From: Chlorobium sp.
Lineage (GTDB): Bacteria > Bacteroidota > Chlorobiia > Chlorobiales > Chlorobiaceae
NCBI GenBank assembly: GCA_005843825.1
Contig: SZXX01000027.1
Coordinates: 1 to 64,000, forward strand
DNA length: 64,000 nt
Direction of reading: 5' to 3'
Below the pieces are notes generated by a model that had not been told where the DNA came from, did not search any database, and saw nothing but the letters and a program-made list of their open reading frames with translations. Of this stretch, positions 28,185 to 37,498 are shown piece by piece; the stretch's first letter is position 1, and the number at the start of each line of letters is the position of its first letter. A program made the translations under genes and the position numbers.

Positions 28185-29018
28185 ATGATAAATCAACAAA
28201 TTGATGTTGCTTTAGGAAATAATTTACCAGAATCATCATGTTATGAGCGTAGTATTGTTGCGTTCTTAGATATTCTTGGGTTTAAGAACAAGGTTATGCA
28301 AAGTGAGAAAGATAACGGAGTTATCAAGATATTGGTGGACTCATTGAAGATATGTTCCGGGATTTCTACTGGAGGCAAAAAAGTCACCCAGGGAGAAGGT
28401 GTTGAAAGAAAAATCGATTTTCAAAGTCGATTTTTTTCAGATTCAGTAGTATTTTTTATAAAAGATTCCCCGGCCGATATTTCTCATTTATTTTTGGTGA
28501 TACGATATTTGCAAGATGAGTTATGGAAGAAAGGGTTATGTGTTAGAGGTGCAATTACTATCGGAAATATGTATTGGCCATTGAGAGAAAATGGAGAAAA
28601 AGATATTACATTAGGTAATGCTTTAATAGAGGCGCATGAGCTCGAGTCGACTTGTGCAATCTATCCTAGGATTGTATTGAGTGATAAAGCTTATGAGTAT
28701 ATTAGTGAATCAAATTGTGTTGCATATCCGTTCGGATTATTAGGGAAGTTAAAAGACTATATTTTAAAAGATGAAGCAGGGATTTATTATATGGATTTAC
28801 TTCATAAAAATATTAATCGTTCATCAGGAGAGTTTTTGGCAGAATATGAAGATGATTTTTCGATTAGATGGGAATTTGAAGACGCATCAAATCTCCCTAT
28901 AGTTATAGCACTAGTAGAAAAAATTGTTGATGATAATATTGCGAATAGCGGTCAATATATAAGGTATAAATATCAATGGCTCGAAAAATATACTAAGAAG
29001 TCAAAGAATAAAATCTAG
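28185..29018 (+). CDS. Class III nucleotidyl cyclase-like protein
   Basis: The 277-aa AT-rich gene encodes a fold-level match to class III cyclases. IVAFLDILGFKNKV near residue 30 places an aspartate and the GF turn as in cyclase metal-binding strand 1. FFSDSVVFFI near residue 85 offers the second metal aspartate, and GLCVRGAITIG near residue 118 follows. Pycsar PycC enzymes share this layout, but assignment to Pycsar is inference. The nucleobase-selecting residues cannot be identified by eye. It lies 91 bases after the methylase gene and 49 before the nuclease-like gene, both spacers AT-rich. Confidence 0.6.
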   Translation: MINQQIDVALGNNLPESSCYERSIVAFLDILGFKNKVMQSEKDNGVIKILVDSLKICSGISTGGKKVTQGEGVERKIDFQSRFFSDSVVFFIKDSPADISHLFLVIRYLQDELWKKGLCVRGAITIGNMYWPLRENGEKDITLGNALIEAHELESTCAIYPRIVLSDKAYEYISESNCVAYPFGLLGKLKDYILKDEAGIYYMDLLHKNINRSSGEFLAEYEDDFSIRWEFEDASNLPIVIALVEKIVDDNIANSGQYIRYKYQWLEKYTKKSKNKI

Positions 29019-29067
29019 ATTAAATAGATTTATAATGTTGAGTTTTTCTAATTTATTTTAAAAAATT

Positions 29068-29871
29068 ATGGGTGTTAATATAGAAAAAGCTATAAAAGCG
29101 ATTAATGAGCGTATGAATAGTGCGAATCATTCATTCATGAATTCTTTTTACAATAAACAGCGCATCGATCCTGCTCTTGATTATGACGAAGATAAGGATA
29201 TAACTGAATATTATGCAGAGAGCGCTTTTGTGGCGGTGCTCATTTTACTCGAACATTTGAATCTTACAGAAACATATAAGAATGTATCGATATTATTTGA
29301 ATTAGCTAAGAAAAATGGATTTTCCGATAGTTCTATGGGGATTGATGACCCATATATAGACTCTATAGAAAAGTTAAGAATAATTGTTAATGGGATATCA
29401 AGTTTATATGGTTTAGACGATTCAGCCACTTCTGAGATGCATGACATAAAAGCGATCATTAAACAGGCGCTTTATGTAATTTGTGATATAGCCCTTTTCA
29501 AAACTCAACCAAAAAACGAGGCTGATGTACATGATCGAATAGAATCGATACTCAAATGCTATTTCTCCGATCTCAAAAGGAAACCTTCTCTAACAAAGCC
29601 AATCAAGAATTTTGAACCAGATTCTGGCATTCCTTCAACACAAACACTCATTGAATATAAGTTTGTAAATTCGAAAAAAGACGCAAAGCTCGTTGTTGAC
29701 CAGATTCTTGCTGATACAAATGGTTACAAATCATCCAAATGGAAAAACTTGCTTTTTGTTATATATGAAACACATAGAGTTCTTCCAGAAAAGGATTGGA
29801 AGGCACTTTTGCATGAATGCGAACTTAGAGATAATTACGATATAGTTGTTTTGCCTGGAGATGCAAGTTGA
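29068..29871 (+). CDS. Putative PD-(D/E)XK nuclease with helical N-terminal domain
   Basis: The 267-aa protein has a helical N-terminal part (about 1-160) and a C-terminal restriction-endonuclease-like domain. NFEPDSGIPS near residue 188 gives the PD aspartate. TLIEYKFVNS near residue 200 gives the E-x-K pair, followed by the strand NLLFVIYETH. This spacing fits PD-(D/E)XK enzymes. It would cut DNA or act as a suicide effector. It pairs with the cyclase-like gene upstream in an AT-rich island, so it could be its effector or the missing nuclease of the helicase-methylase system. The function is inferred. Confidence 0.6.
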   Translation: MGVNIEKAIKAINERMNSANHSFMNSFYNKQRIDPALDYDEDKDITEYYAESAFVAVLILLEHLNLTETYKNVSILFELAKKNGFSDSSMGIDDPYIDSIEKLRIIVNGISSLYGLDDSATSEMHDIKAIIKQALYVICDIALFKTQPKNEADVHDRIESILKCYFSDLKRKPSLTKPIKNFEPDSGIPSTQTLIEYKFVNSKKDAKLVVDQILADTNGYKSSKWKNLLFVIYETHRVLPEKDWKALLHECELRDNYDIVVLPGDAS

Positions 29872-29960
29872 AAAATAATATGACTAACACTTGATAGTGG
29901 GTCTATATCATATTTTTAACACCACTAAGAATTATTAATAATCAGAAGTAAATAAGCTTA

Positions 29961-31751
29961 ATGCAGAAATACCAAGTCAACCAGTATAACATCGACAATA
30001 TTGTCAACTGGGTTAAATCGGGTTAAATTGCTATTCCTGAAATCCAGCGCCCATTTGTCTGGGATAGCACCAAAGTCAGGGACCTTATGGATAGCCTTTA
30101 CCAAGGTTACCCTGTAGGGTATATCATCTCTTGGAGAAACCCGGATGTCAGGCTTAAGGATGGAACGCTCTCAATGGGTAAGAAGGTATTGATTGATGGA
30201 CAACAACGCGTCACAGCCCTTACAACCGCTCTGGTTGGTCAGCCTGTTATAGATGACTCCTACAATAAAGTCATCATTAAAATTGCTTTTCATCCTATTG
30301 AAGAACGTTTTGAGGTACTTAACCCTGCAATTCAAAAAGACAAGGCGTGGGTTCATGATATCGCTGAAATCATCAAACCTGAGTTCTCTACCCTGCAGTT
30401 TGTAAGAACCTATCAGGACAAGAACCCGGAAGCCAGCGAAAGCGCCTTGGAACGTAATATTCAGCGCCTCAAGTCAATTGTGCAACGCCCTATAGGAATG
30501 ATCGAGCTGAACCATGATCTGGAAATCGAGACAGTCACCGAGATTTTCATACGCATCAATTCCAAGGGAGTTGTTCTCAGTCAAGCTGATTTTGCAATGT
30601 CCAAGATTGCAGCCAATGAAACCTATGGCGGCAATGTGTTGCGCAAAGCTATTGACTACTTCTGTCACATGGCGGTAAAGCCCGAATTTTATACACATAT
30701 CTCCGAAAACGACAAGGAGTTCGTCAAAACCGACTACTTCAGCAAAATGAAGTGGATTCGTGAAGAAAACGACGACCTCTATGATCCGGACTATAATGAT
30801 ATGCTTCGAGTAGCTTTTTGTTACAAATTTAAGCGGGGTAAACTCAGTGACCTCGTGAGTCTTCTTTCCGGTCGTAATTTTGAAACCCGCACCTACGAGG
30901 ATGCTATTGCTGAAGCCTCTTTTATGCGGCTCAGCGAAGCAGTGATAACCTTCATGAACGAGACACTTTTCAAGCGGTTCGTCATGATTATAAAATCTGC
31001 CGGATTTGTTGATTCGAAATTGATGCGTTCACAGAACGCTCTGAATTTCGCTTATGTCCTTTTTCTGCATCTGAAAGAAATCAGGATGGAAGATGCGTTG
31101 ATAGAGCGCTATGTCCGGAGATGGTTTGTCATGAGCATTCTTCTTGGTCGCTATTCCGGCTCCCCGGAATCTAAATTTGACAGCGACATCAGAGAGATCA
31201 ATGAATCAGGTATTGAGCGTGTCCTCCAAGATGTAGAAACTGCATACTTGAGCGATTCGTTTTGGGATTCAGGTTTGACCCAGCGTCTGACGACATCAGG
31301 CAGTAGCGCGCCCGCGCTTCATGTCTTTTGGGCTGCTCAGGCAAAGTTCAATGACAAAGGGTTCCTGTCGCGAGACATAAGTGTCAAGGAGATGATCGAA
31401 CATAGGGGGGATATTCATCACATTTTTCCTCGGCAGTATTTGAAGGAAAATGGTATTAGCCAGAGTCAGTATAATCAGGTGGCTAACTATGTCTATGTCC
31501 AGCAAGAGATTAATATTAGGGTAGGAAAACGCTCCCCGGCAGAATATATCGGACAAATCCGTGAGCAATGTCAAAGTGGTAAACTTGCTTTTGGCGGTAT
31601 CGATACTCTTCCAGAGTTCGAAGCAAATCTTGAGGCCAACTGCATCCCTGGTAACATCTATCAGATGACGTTAAAAGATTACGAGGATTTTCTCGGGGCT
31701 CGAAGAATGTTGATGGCTCAGAAAATCAAAAAATTTTATCAAGGACTGTAA
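29961..31751 (+). pseudogene. DUF262-HNH (GmrSD-like) protein interrupted by a nonsense codon
   Basis: From ATG 29961 the frame reads MQKYQVNQYNIDN, then hits TAA at 30024, and continues in the same frame with [13 protein letters not shown] and 554 more residues. The family normally reads G-E-I there, so GAA to TAA is likely. The rest is intact: [11 protein letters not shown] (NTPase-like DGQQR motif) and near the end the HNH-type motif [11 protein letters not shown]. Intact relatives are modification-dependent restriction enzymes. Internal initiation at 30087 would lose the IPxxQRPFVW motif, so activity is doubtful. Confidence 0.78.
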
Positions 31752-31949
31752 TGAATTTAACACAGCTTGCAGAGGCTCTACAAGCGAAGGAGTCTGTTGA
31801 TAAATCTGACTTTCAGTGAAAAGCTCGAATTCTTCAGTCAATCTGGCGAGAAGAGCAGGGGTTTTTTATGAATGTTGATACAACGAAAGAAAGGCTGCTG
31901 CAACTGGAAAAAAAGTTCATAAACGGATGGAGGTTGAGGGATGAGCAAT
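31751..31949 (+). pseudogene. Remnant of a gene coupled to the DUF262 gene
   Basis: Its ATG overlaps the DUF262 stop (TAATG). The frame reads MNLTQLAEALQAKESVD, then TGA at 31817, then continues KARILQSIWREEQGF and ends after about 65 codons. The post-stop segment looks like the start of a longer nuclease-associated protein known from memory, so both a nonsense change and a truncation are inferred. A double stop closes it at the RhuM remnant. Confidence 0.5.
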
Positions 31950-32120
31950 GATAGAAATCCACGGATTCCTCGGAAAAATGAGGCAACTATTGTCCCCTTA
32001 TCGGCTGCTGAATATCTTACCTTTGTTGCGGCCAGCGGCAATTCAGAGTCCATACATGGCTTATATGGACAGGCGCAGGTGCCCTGTATGGCTCTTTTTG
32101 TATTCTTGTTGTTATATTGA
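31941..32120 (+). pseudogene. RhuM N-terminal remnant
   Basis: A 59-codon frame with a GAGG ribosome site starts MSNDRNPRIPRKNEATIV and continues SAAEYLTFVAASG, the typical N-terminus of RhuM proteins. Homology ends near residue 38 and the tail is unrelated hydrophobic sequence. The middle of a RhuM protein occurs again at 36.5 kb. Confidence 0.55.
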
Positions 32121-32143
32121 CATCTAACCAACAATAGAGCGAA

Positions 32144-33295
32144 ATGAGCAGCACTTTGAACAACATTGAATTCCTTAGCCCCCGGCTCGTTGGTGAACGA
32201 TTTTCGGGACATGCCATTCCTCTTGAAGTTCTTCGTGATTTGGCTGTACTGGAAGAGATGGTCGTTGAAACTGCCAAATGGGAGTACATGCATGAACACC
32301 CTGACAGAAAACGCATTCCTCGTGGTTTTACGAATGGGGTTTCGCTTAAGCTGACAGGAATTGAAGAGGGCAGTGCTATCCCAAGAATAGCCTTGTTCTT
32401 TACACTTACAGGAACAAGTATGGCTCTTTTTCCTTCTGACAATGCACATTACTTCAACAAAGCAAAAGATTCGATAGTTAAAGCTGTTAATGCTGCTGAA
32501 CAAAACCGGGATATCAAGGAGTATCTGCCTGAAAATCTTCTTTGCTATTTTGATCGGATAGGCAGAAGTCTTAGAGATGGTGAGTCTCTTGAGTTAAATC
32601 CTGCTGATGAAAATCAACCGGCGCGACTTAACAAAGGAACGCGCAGAAAATTACTGCTTGCCTCCTCCAACGTATTGGAGCTTACCGAGGAGATTACGCT
32701 GAGAGGATCAATACCTGCTGCTGATCAGGCGAAAATGACGTTTGATTTGCACGTTATCAGTGGGCCTACAGTAAGTGCGCCTATTTCACCGCAACATTGT
32801 GAGATCGTGAAAGAGGCATTCATGCGTTATGGTAATGGAGGTATAGTCATGCTGCAGGGAATAGGAAGGTTTAATCGCAATAATCGACTTCAAAGCATCG
32901 ATTCTGTCGATCACATCAGCTTGCTGGAGAATAACGATGTTTTGGTTCAGTTGGATGAACTTCGTTCTCTGGAAAATGGCTGGCTTGACGGTGAAGGTAT
33001 TGCTCCATGTAAAGAAGGCTTGGACTGGCTTGCAGGATATTTTGAAGCTTGTTATCCTGAAGATTTGCCTGTGCCGCGCATTTATCCGACACCGGAAGGG
33101 GGTGTGCAAATTGAATGGGCCTTGAATGCTTATGAAATATCCCTTGCTGTCAATTTAAATAACCACAGGGGAGACTTTCATGCTTTGAATATGAGAAATG
33201 ATGATGAAATCATAAAATCTTTTGATTTTAACAAACCTGATGATTGTGTCTTGCTTAATCAGGAAATCAAGGCTATATCGGAGGCCGAAGTATGA
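32144..33295 (+). CDS. Unknown protein, first of a two-gene cassette
   Basis: A 383-aa soluble protein with no motif I recognise. It begins MSSTLNNIEFLSPRLVGERF; the middle (about 175-250) is beta-rich, and a helical stretch LDELRSLENGWLDGEG lies near residue 265. The C-terminal region (PRIYPTPEGGVQIEWALNAY) looks like a ligand-binding beta sheet. It overlaps the next gene by ATGA, so the two products are probably made together. It is the only undamaged cassette in the surrounding decay zone, which argues for retained function. Confidence 0.65.
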   Translation: MSSTLNNIEFLSPRLVGERFSGHAIPLEVLRDLAVLEEMVVETAKWEYMHEHPDRKRIPRGFTNGVSLKLTGIEEGSAIPRIALFFTLTGTSMALFPSDNAHYFNKAKDSIVKAVNAAEQNRDIKEYLPENLLCYFDRIGRSLRDGESLELNPADENQPARLNKGTRRKLLLASSNVLELTEEITLRGSIPAADQAKMTFDLHVISGPTVSAPISPQHCEIVKEAFMRYGNGGIVMLQGIGRFNRNNRLQSIDSVDHISLLENNDVLVQLDELRSLENGWLDGEGIAPCKEGLDWLAGYFEACYPEDLPVPRIYPTPEGGVQIEWALNAYEISLAVNLNNHRGDFHALNMRNDDEIIKSFDFNKPDDCVLLNQEIKAISEAEV

Positions 33296-33660
33296 ATGAT
33301 AGTAGTTTGATGCTTCGCCAAATTCACCCAAGTTTTATTAAACAAGGCCAGATAACCTCCCAGGCATTTCGCCCAACAACCAAGGATAATTCAAAACTTT
33401 CCGTCTATGACCATGACATGATTTCCGCAGAGAAGGCTTACGAACACTATACTAAAAAGCTGGTAAAAAGCTCAGCTGGTGTTATGGCTGTCAGTGTCAA
33501 AGAATGTAATGAGTTAAGCCTACCTGTTTTATCTGATCCAGAGCCGTTTCCTGAACATGCTCTTATCGATTTTTCTAAGTATTCATATCCTCAATCTGAA
33601 AAATTAGCTAAAAAGTTGCGGCAAAAGGCTGTAGAGCGTGACTGGTTATACGTCTTGTAA
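33292..33660 (+). CDS. Unknown protein, second of the cassette
   Basis: A 122-aa protein containing LMLRQIHPSFIKQGQITSQAF, DHDMISAEKAYEHYTKKL and GVMAVSVKECNELSLPV. From memory this matches a small uncharacterised bacterial family often found next to a larger partner. No catalytic motif is visible. It starts inside the stop codon of the upstream gene. Confidence 0.65.
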   Translation: MNDSSLMLRQIHPSFIKQGQITSQAFRPTTKDNSKLSVYDHDMISAEKAYEHYTKKLVKSSAGVMAVSVKECNELSLPVLSDPEPFPEHALIDFSKYSYPQSEKLAKKLRQKAVERDWLYVL

Positions 33661-33665
33661 AAACC

Positions 33666-33968
33666 GTGTTGATTCGTGGTAACAAATATGCAATGCAGCG
33701 GAAGTTGGCGGATGAAAAGGATACCCCGCAAGTCTTGGCAATACTCCAAGCATCTGCATGAGCAGAGAAATCGAGGGAAGAGTTGCAGGCGGTAGCGGCA
33801 ATCAAGGACCGTGAGCACTTCCGTAAACAATATCTTGAACCACTCCTATCAGCGGGATTACTTGAGCGATCCATTCCTGATAAACCCCAAAGCTCGAAAC
33901 AGCGATACATAACAACGCCAGCCGGTTTATCTATGATTGAAATATCTGATAAGGAGTCCCTGTCATGA
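33666..33968 (+). pseudogene. Remnant of a winged-helix C-terminus (AlbA/RecG-like or Fic ATP-binding protein)
   Basis: One frame runs from 33666 with an internal TGA at 33759. The downstream part reads AAIKDREHFRKQYLEPLLSAGLLERSIPDKPQ, a classic C-terminal winged-helix tail of AlbA_2-type ATP-binding proteins. The N-terminal domains are missing. A short tail of unrelated open sequence follows to about 34149. Confidence 0.6.
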
Positions 33969-34181
33969 TCCCAACAATCAAGAACAATAAAAACGATATG
34001 GGCAAATGCGACGCTCCACACTGAATCCCTCTTTTGATGAAAAACCTATGCCGGACATCAACCCTGACCCACTGGATGATCGGGTTGCGCCCATGGGTTA
34101 TTTGCAGGGTTACGTTTTTGTAGTGAACGTGTACCAGCTTATTTCTTGAATGAGGTGGGTGGAAGAAAGGAGATTCGTAAA
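33969..34181. other. Non-coding debris before the insertion sequence
   Basis: Short frames (for example LNPSFDEKPMPDINPDPLDD at about 34021) look like gene fragments without starts. Nothing here can be called a gene. Confidence 0.4.
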
Positions 34182-34254
34182 AAGAAGAAGAAAAAATTGC
34201 AGGAAGTACATTAAAACCGCAAGGCTCGGTGCATACCTTGATGCATCGAGCCTC
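34182..34254 (+). repeat. Left copy of a 73-bp direct repeat flanking the insertion sequence
   Basis: The sequence from AAGAAGAAGAAAAAATTGCA to GCATCGAGCCTC is repeated exactly at 36170-36242. It contains the hairpin AGGCTCGGTGCAT/ATGCATCGAGCCT. The copies abut the terminal inverted repeats of the element, so they are best read as a target duplication. Confidence 0.85.
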
Positions 34255-36169
34255 CCGACTTCATACATAAAACCCTGCAGGGCTAGCAATAGCGGGGGTG
34301 TGTCTCAAAAATTAGGCACTACATTGCTGTAATTACCAATAAATATTACTTCAGTAAAAAGGGAATGGCGCTGACTTTTTCTCCCATGACCTGATAGATC
34401 TTCTGGGCATGCAGCGTTGGTTTAGAGGGGATGGCGTATCGATGGCTGCTTGTCTTATGGATGAGAATACTTTGCTGCACATGCACCAGCTCGTTGCGGA
34501 TGATCTCTGGGGACAATGGCTGGTATTGCAATTTTACCCGGTAGGATAAATGCCTGATGCAAACCAGCGACATAAAGCATATCGCTATATGCGCCTGAAT
34601 ACGTTTTGGAGTCCAATGATAGATTGGCCGTACTTGCAAGTCATGTTTCGTTAATCGGAATGATTCTTCGACCTGCCACAACCCCTTGTAATGCTCAAAC
34701 GCTGTTTTCGCTGGCATCTCTTTACTATTAGTAATCACCCCATGCAGGCCGTCCCATTGCTCAGCAAGTTTGATTTTTTCTTCATCAATCGTGACCTGTT
34801 GCTGATTTTCTATCTTGAGATACTTTCGGTAGCCGAAGTTACTGATAAACGATTCAGGACTTTTTGATGCCTTGACTTTTTTCTGCAGTTTGGCAAGAGT
34901 TCTTTCCCGGTCATGAGCATCTTTTATGGCTCGCTTTTGTGAATAATTAACCAACAGGCGCCTATTTCCCGGTAGTGCGATCTCTTTATAGAGCATCTGC
35001 TCACCCTGCAGATAACTTGCCTTGTCAAGAATCTCTTTTTTGATGCTTTCAGGCTGATTCTTCAGTCGTGCAGCCACGATATACTGTTTGTCACTTGCTT
35101 CAATCCAATCAAGATTTGCTTTTGAAAGCAACCCGCTATCAGCCACAAAAATAATCTGGTCAACCTCCGTCCTGCGTTGCAAATGCGCAACGGCATCTTT
35201 GAGTGTATCTCCCTCAAATGTTGCTCCGTTGTAGAGTCGATAGCCAAGCGGCAACCCATCTTTGGTCACCATCAACGCCAGCAAGACCTGGCTTTGATTA
35301 AACTTCATATCCTTGCTGTATCCTTTATCACGCAGGTCATCCTCTGCCACCGTCTCAAAATAGAGCGTCGTGCAATCGTAAAAGACAACATTGATTTTCT
35401 CGGCGAACAATCCAGTAACAGCATCCCATGCCTTCCGCTGAAGGAGCGCAAGGCTCTCGTCATCAATATAATCCAACGTCCGGTATACCGCATTTAAATC
35501 AAGCTTGATACCAAAATCACGCTCCAAATCAATCACACTCTGGCGTTTACTTGCAGGATTGGCAATGCGGGCCATCACCAGGTGCTTGATAGTTTTTGCT
35601 GCCTGCACTCGGCGTACAGGATCACCGACCACCCGATCAAAGCCAAGTTCGTCAAAGAGCTTCCCATACACTTCATGAATACCAACGACAACACGACTCT
35701 CCTCACGAAGTTGCCGAAGATCAACCTTCAAGGGTTCATCAGTCAGCAGATCAGCCTTTTTACGCCCATCGATGACCATGCGAGCAAGTTCATCAGGACG
35801 GAACAATGAAGGAGACGATTGTGTTTCAAGACCAGCCTTGATGAATTCAGCAAGTTCTTTCATGTGTACCAGCTCCTCATCATTGAGAGCAATGCCGACA
35901 TGACGGATAATGCGCTGAATGACCTTATCGCCAACGCGTTCACTGGCAACAATCTGAACCGATTGTCGTGGTGAATTCGGAGTGCTTTTAACACGGACGA
36001 ACATACTCGAGAAAAGATAGGTGAGGAAATCTGATAGAGGAAAAATACAAAAAAGCAGAATAAATCCAAGAAAAATAACTCACTAGGCACTACAAAGGCA
36101 AAAACAAAATCACCCCTTGATTTTATTGACTCTCCGAGCATTCAGGACTCCGTTATGTATGAAGTCAGG
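34255..36169. mobile_element. IS1634-type insertion sequence, about 1.9 kb
   Basis: The ends are the inverted repeat CCGACTTCATACATAA on the left and its near-complement TTATGTATGAAGTCAGG on the right (16 of 17 matching if one shared C is counted). One transposase gene fills the element. Target duplication is 73 bp; IS1634 is known for unusually long, variable duplications. The element looks complete. Confidence 0.85.
34346..36004 (-). CDS. IS1634-family DDE transposase
   Basis: The 552-aa protein shows DDE residues in VVFYDCTTLYFET, IIFVADSGLLSKANL and LWQVEESFRLTKHDL, the IS4/IS1634 arrangement. The N-terminal half includes HLVMARIANPASKRQS, typical of the family. The frame is intact and ends are present, so the element may be active. 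It has inserted into the decayed region between the RhuM fragments. Confidence 0.92.
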   Translation of the reverse strand: MFVRVKSTPNSPRQSVQIVASERVGDKVIQRIIRHVGIALNDEELVHMKELAEFIKAGLETQSSPSLFRPDELARMVIDGRKKADLLTDEPLKVDLRQLREESRVVVGIHEVYGKLFDELGFDRVVGDPVRRVQAAKTIKHLVMARIANPASKRQSVIDLERDFGIKLDLNAVYRTLDYIDDESLALLQRKAWDAVTGLFAEKINVVFYDCTTLYFETVAEDDLRDKGYSKDMKFNQSQVLLALMVTKDGLPLGYRLYNGATFEGDTLKDAVAHLQRRTEVDQIIFVADSGLLSKANLDWIEASDKQYIVAARLKNQPESIKKEILDKASYLQGEQMLYKEIALPGNRRLLVNYSQKRAIKDAHDRERTLAKLQKKVKASKSPESFISNFGYRKYLKIENQQQVTIDEEKIKLAEQWDGLHGVITNSKEMPAKTAFEHYKGLWQVEESFRLTKHDLQVRPIYHWTPKRIQAHIAICFMSLVCIRHLSYRVKLQYQPLSPEIIRNELVHVQQSILIHKTSSHRYAIPSKPTLHAQKIYQVMGEKVSAIPFLLK

Positions 36170-36242
36170 AAGAAGAAGAAAAAATTGCAGGAAGTACATT
36201 AAAACCGCAAGGCTCGGTGCATACCTTGATGCATCGAGCCTC
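36170..36242 (+). repeat. Right copy of the 73-bp direct repeat
   Basis: Identical over its length to 34182-34254; see that entry. The absence of differences between the copies suggests a recent insertion. Confidence 0.85.
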
Positions 36243-36424
36243 GAAACTCCTTTCTCCTAATATGGTAGAATGAGGGAGAACAATTTAGTGAATTTTATAA
36301 GATATTCAATAATATTTCATATTGCCTTTTATTCTGCTCTTGTTACATCATAAAGCTACCCTCGGTCATATCTCTTGCTCTTGAAGCGCTACCCTCTGAA
36401 AGGTTCAAAAAGCAAAAAGGATGC

Positions 36425-36793
36425 TTGTTTTTTGACTTTCGCCAGAGAGAATGTTTGCGGAGGAGGAGTTGGTCTCCGGAGTCTGGTGACTGGCCTATCG
36501 AGTTCAATGCGGATTCAGTTATTCGACATTTTCGAATAACTGCTGCAGATACATTTTTTACCGATAATGAGCTTGAACCAGAGGCAACTGTTAAGCAATA
36601 CTTAATAGTTCAAACTGAGGGCAGTCGGGAAGTTCGGCGTGAAGTGGAACACTATAATCTTCAGCCAATCATCGCCGTCGGCTTCAAAATCGTGCGTTGT
36701 AGTCACAAAGTCAAGGAAAGACTGAGCAAATCCGTAAGTGAAAAAATATCTCCGAGTTTACTACACTTGAAAAGGAATTGCTTGTCCCGATAA
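36425..36793 (+). pseudogene. RhuM middle-domain remnant
   Basis: Within this frame, FTDNELEPEATVKQYLIVQ and VEHYNLQPIIAVGFKI match the central RhuM region, while the flanking residues are unrelated. N- and C-terminal parts are missing. The N-terminal RhuM fragment lies at 31941, on the same strand, so both may come from one gene broken up by later insertions. Confidence 0.6.
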
Positions 36794-37012
36794 CGATAAA
36801 ACATCGGTCTCATAAAACGGTCGTTTGATGAAACTCTGAAAAGAGGCGCTAACTCCCCCTGTTTTTTGGCCTTTTTTGTCTTATAAAACCATGTCGTATT
36901 AAATATGTGATTTGATGTGACACTTAAAGGCAGCTATAAATGAGGAGGTAGCCCTTACTTTTTGTTTCTTTCTAGGGAAATTGTTATTTAGTACACCATA
37001 ATTGTTCTTTTG
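36794..37012. promoter_or_regulatory. Promoter region of the cobamide locus
   Basis: About 220 AT-rich bases without an ORF precede the riboswitch. The promoter must lie here, but no box is distinct enough to place. Confidence 0.4.
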
Positions 37013-37227
37013 TTGTAGCTGGTGCCGGCTTAAAAGCCGGAGAATAGGGAATTACGTGAGAATCGTAAACTGTACCCGCAACTGTACAACGGTAACCGCA
37101 AAGCTGAGGCATGGCCACATGCATAGTTATTTCGCGGTTGTTTCAGGTCACTGCACTGTTTTCCACTCAGGAAAACTGCGGGAAGGCCCGGAACAGATGT
37201 AAGCCGTTATAGTCAGGAGACCTGCCA
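37013..37227 (+). promoter_or_regulatory. Cobalamin riboswitch
   Basis: The conserved elements appear in order: GCCGGAGAATAGGGAA, GTGAGAATCGTAAACTGTAC, CCGCAACTGT, a B12-box-like TCACTGCACTG, and the closing AGTCAGGAGACCTGCC. This controls the BtuB-like receptor and probably the following cobamide genes, which are repressed when adenosylcobalamin is plentiful. The distance to the start codon is unusually long, about 270 bases, so an expression platform must lie in that leader. Confidence 0.93.
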
Positions 37228-37498
37228 GTTATTTTTGCATTACAAGATCGGACTACGGGATATAGTCGGGGCAAAGCTGTACTTCTTTTGCATTGCTTTC
37301 TGCTTGATCTTTTTGCAAGGTATTTGTTTTGATTATTCAGAGCACATAAGCCATCAGGCTTTTGCATGTCTATTCTGTTTCCAAAACAGCCTTTTGTGAA
37401 AAGTCGTCGGGCAATGTTTCATGCCGTTACACGCCGCCTTTAGCTTACCCCTGTCAGTTGATGTATTTCTAAAACTGAAAACAGGTTAAAAAACAAAA

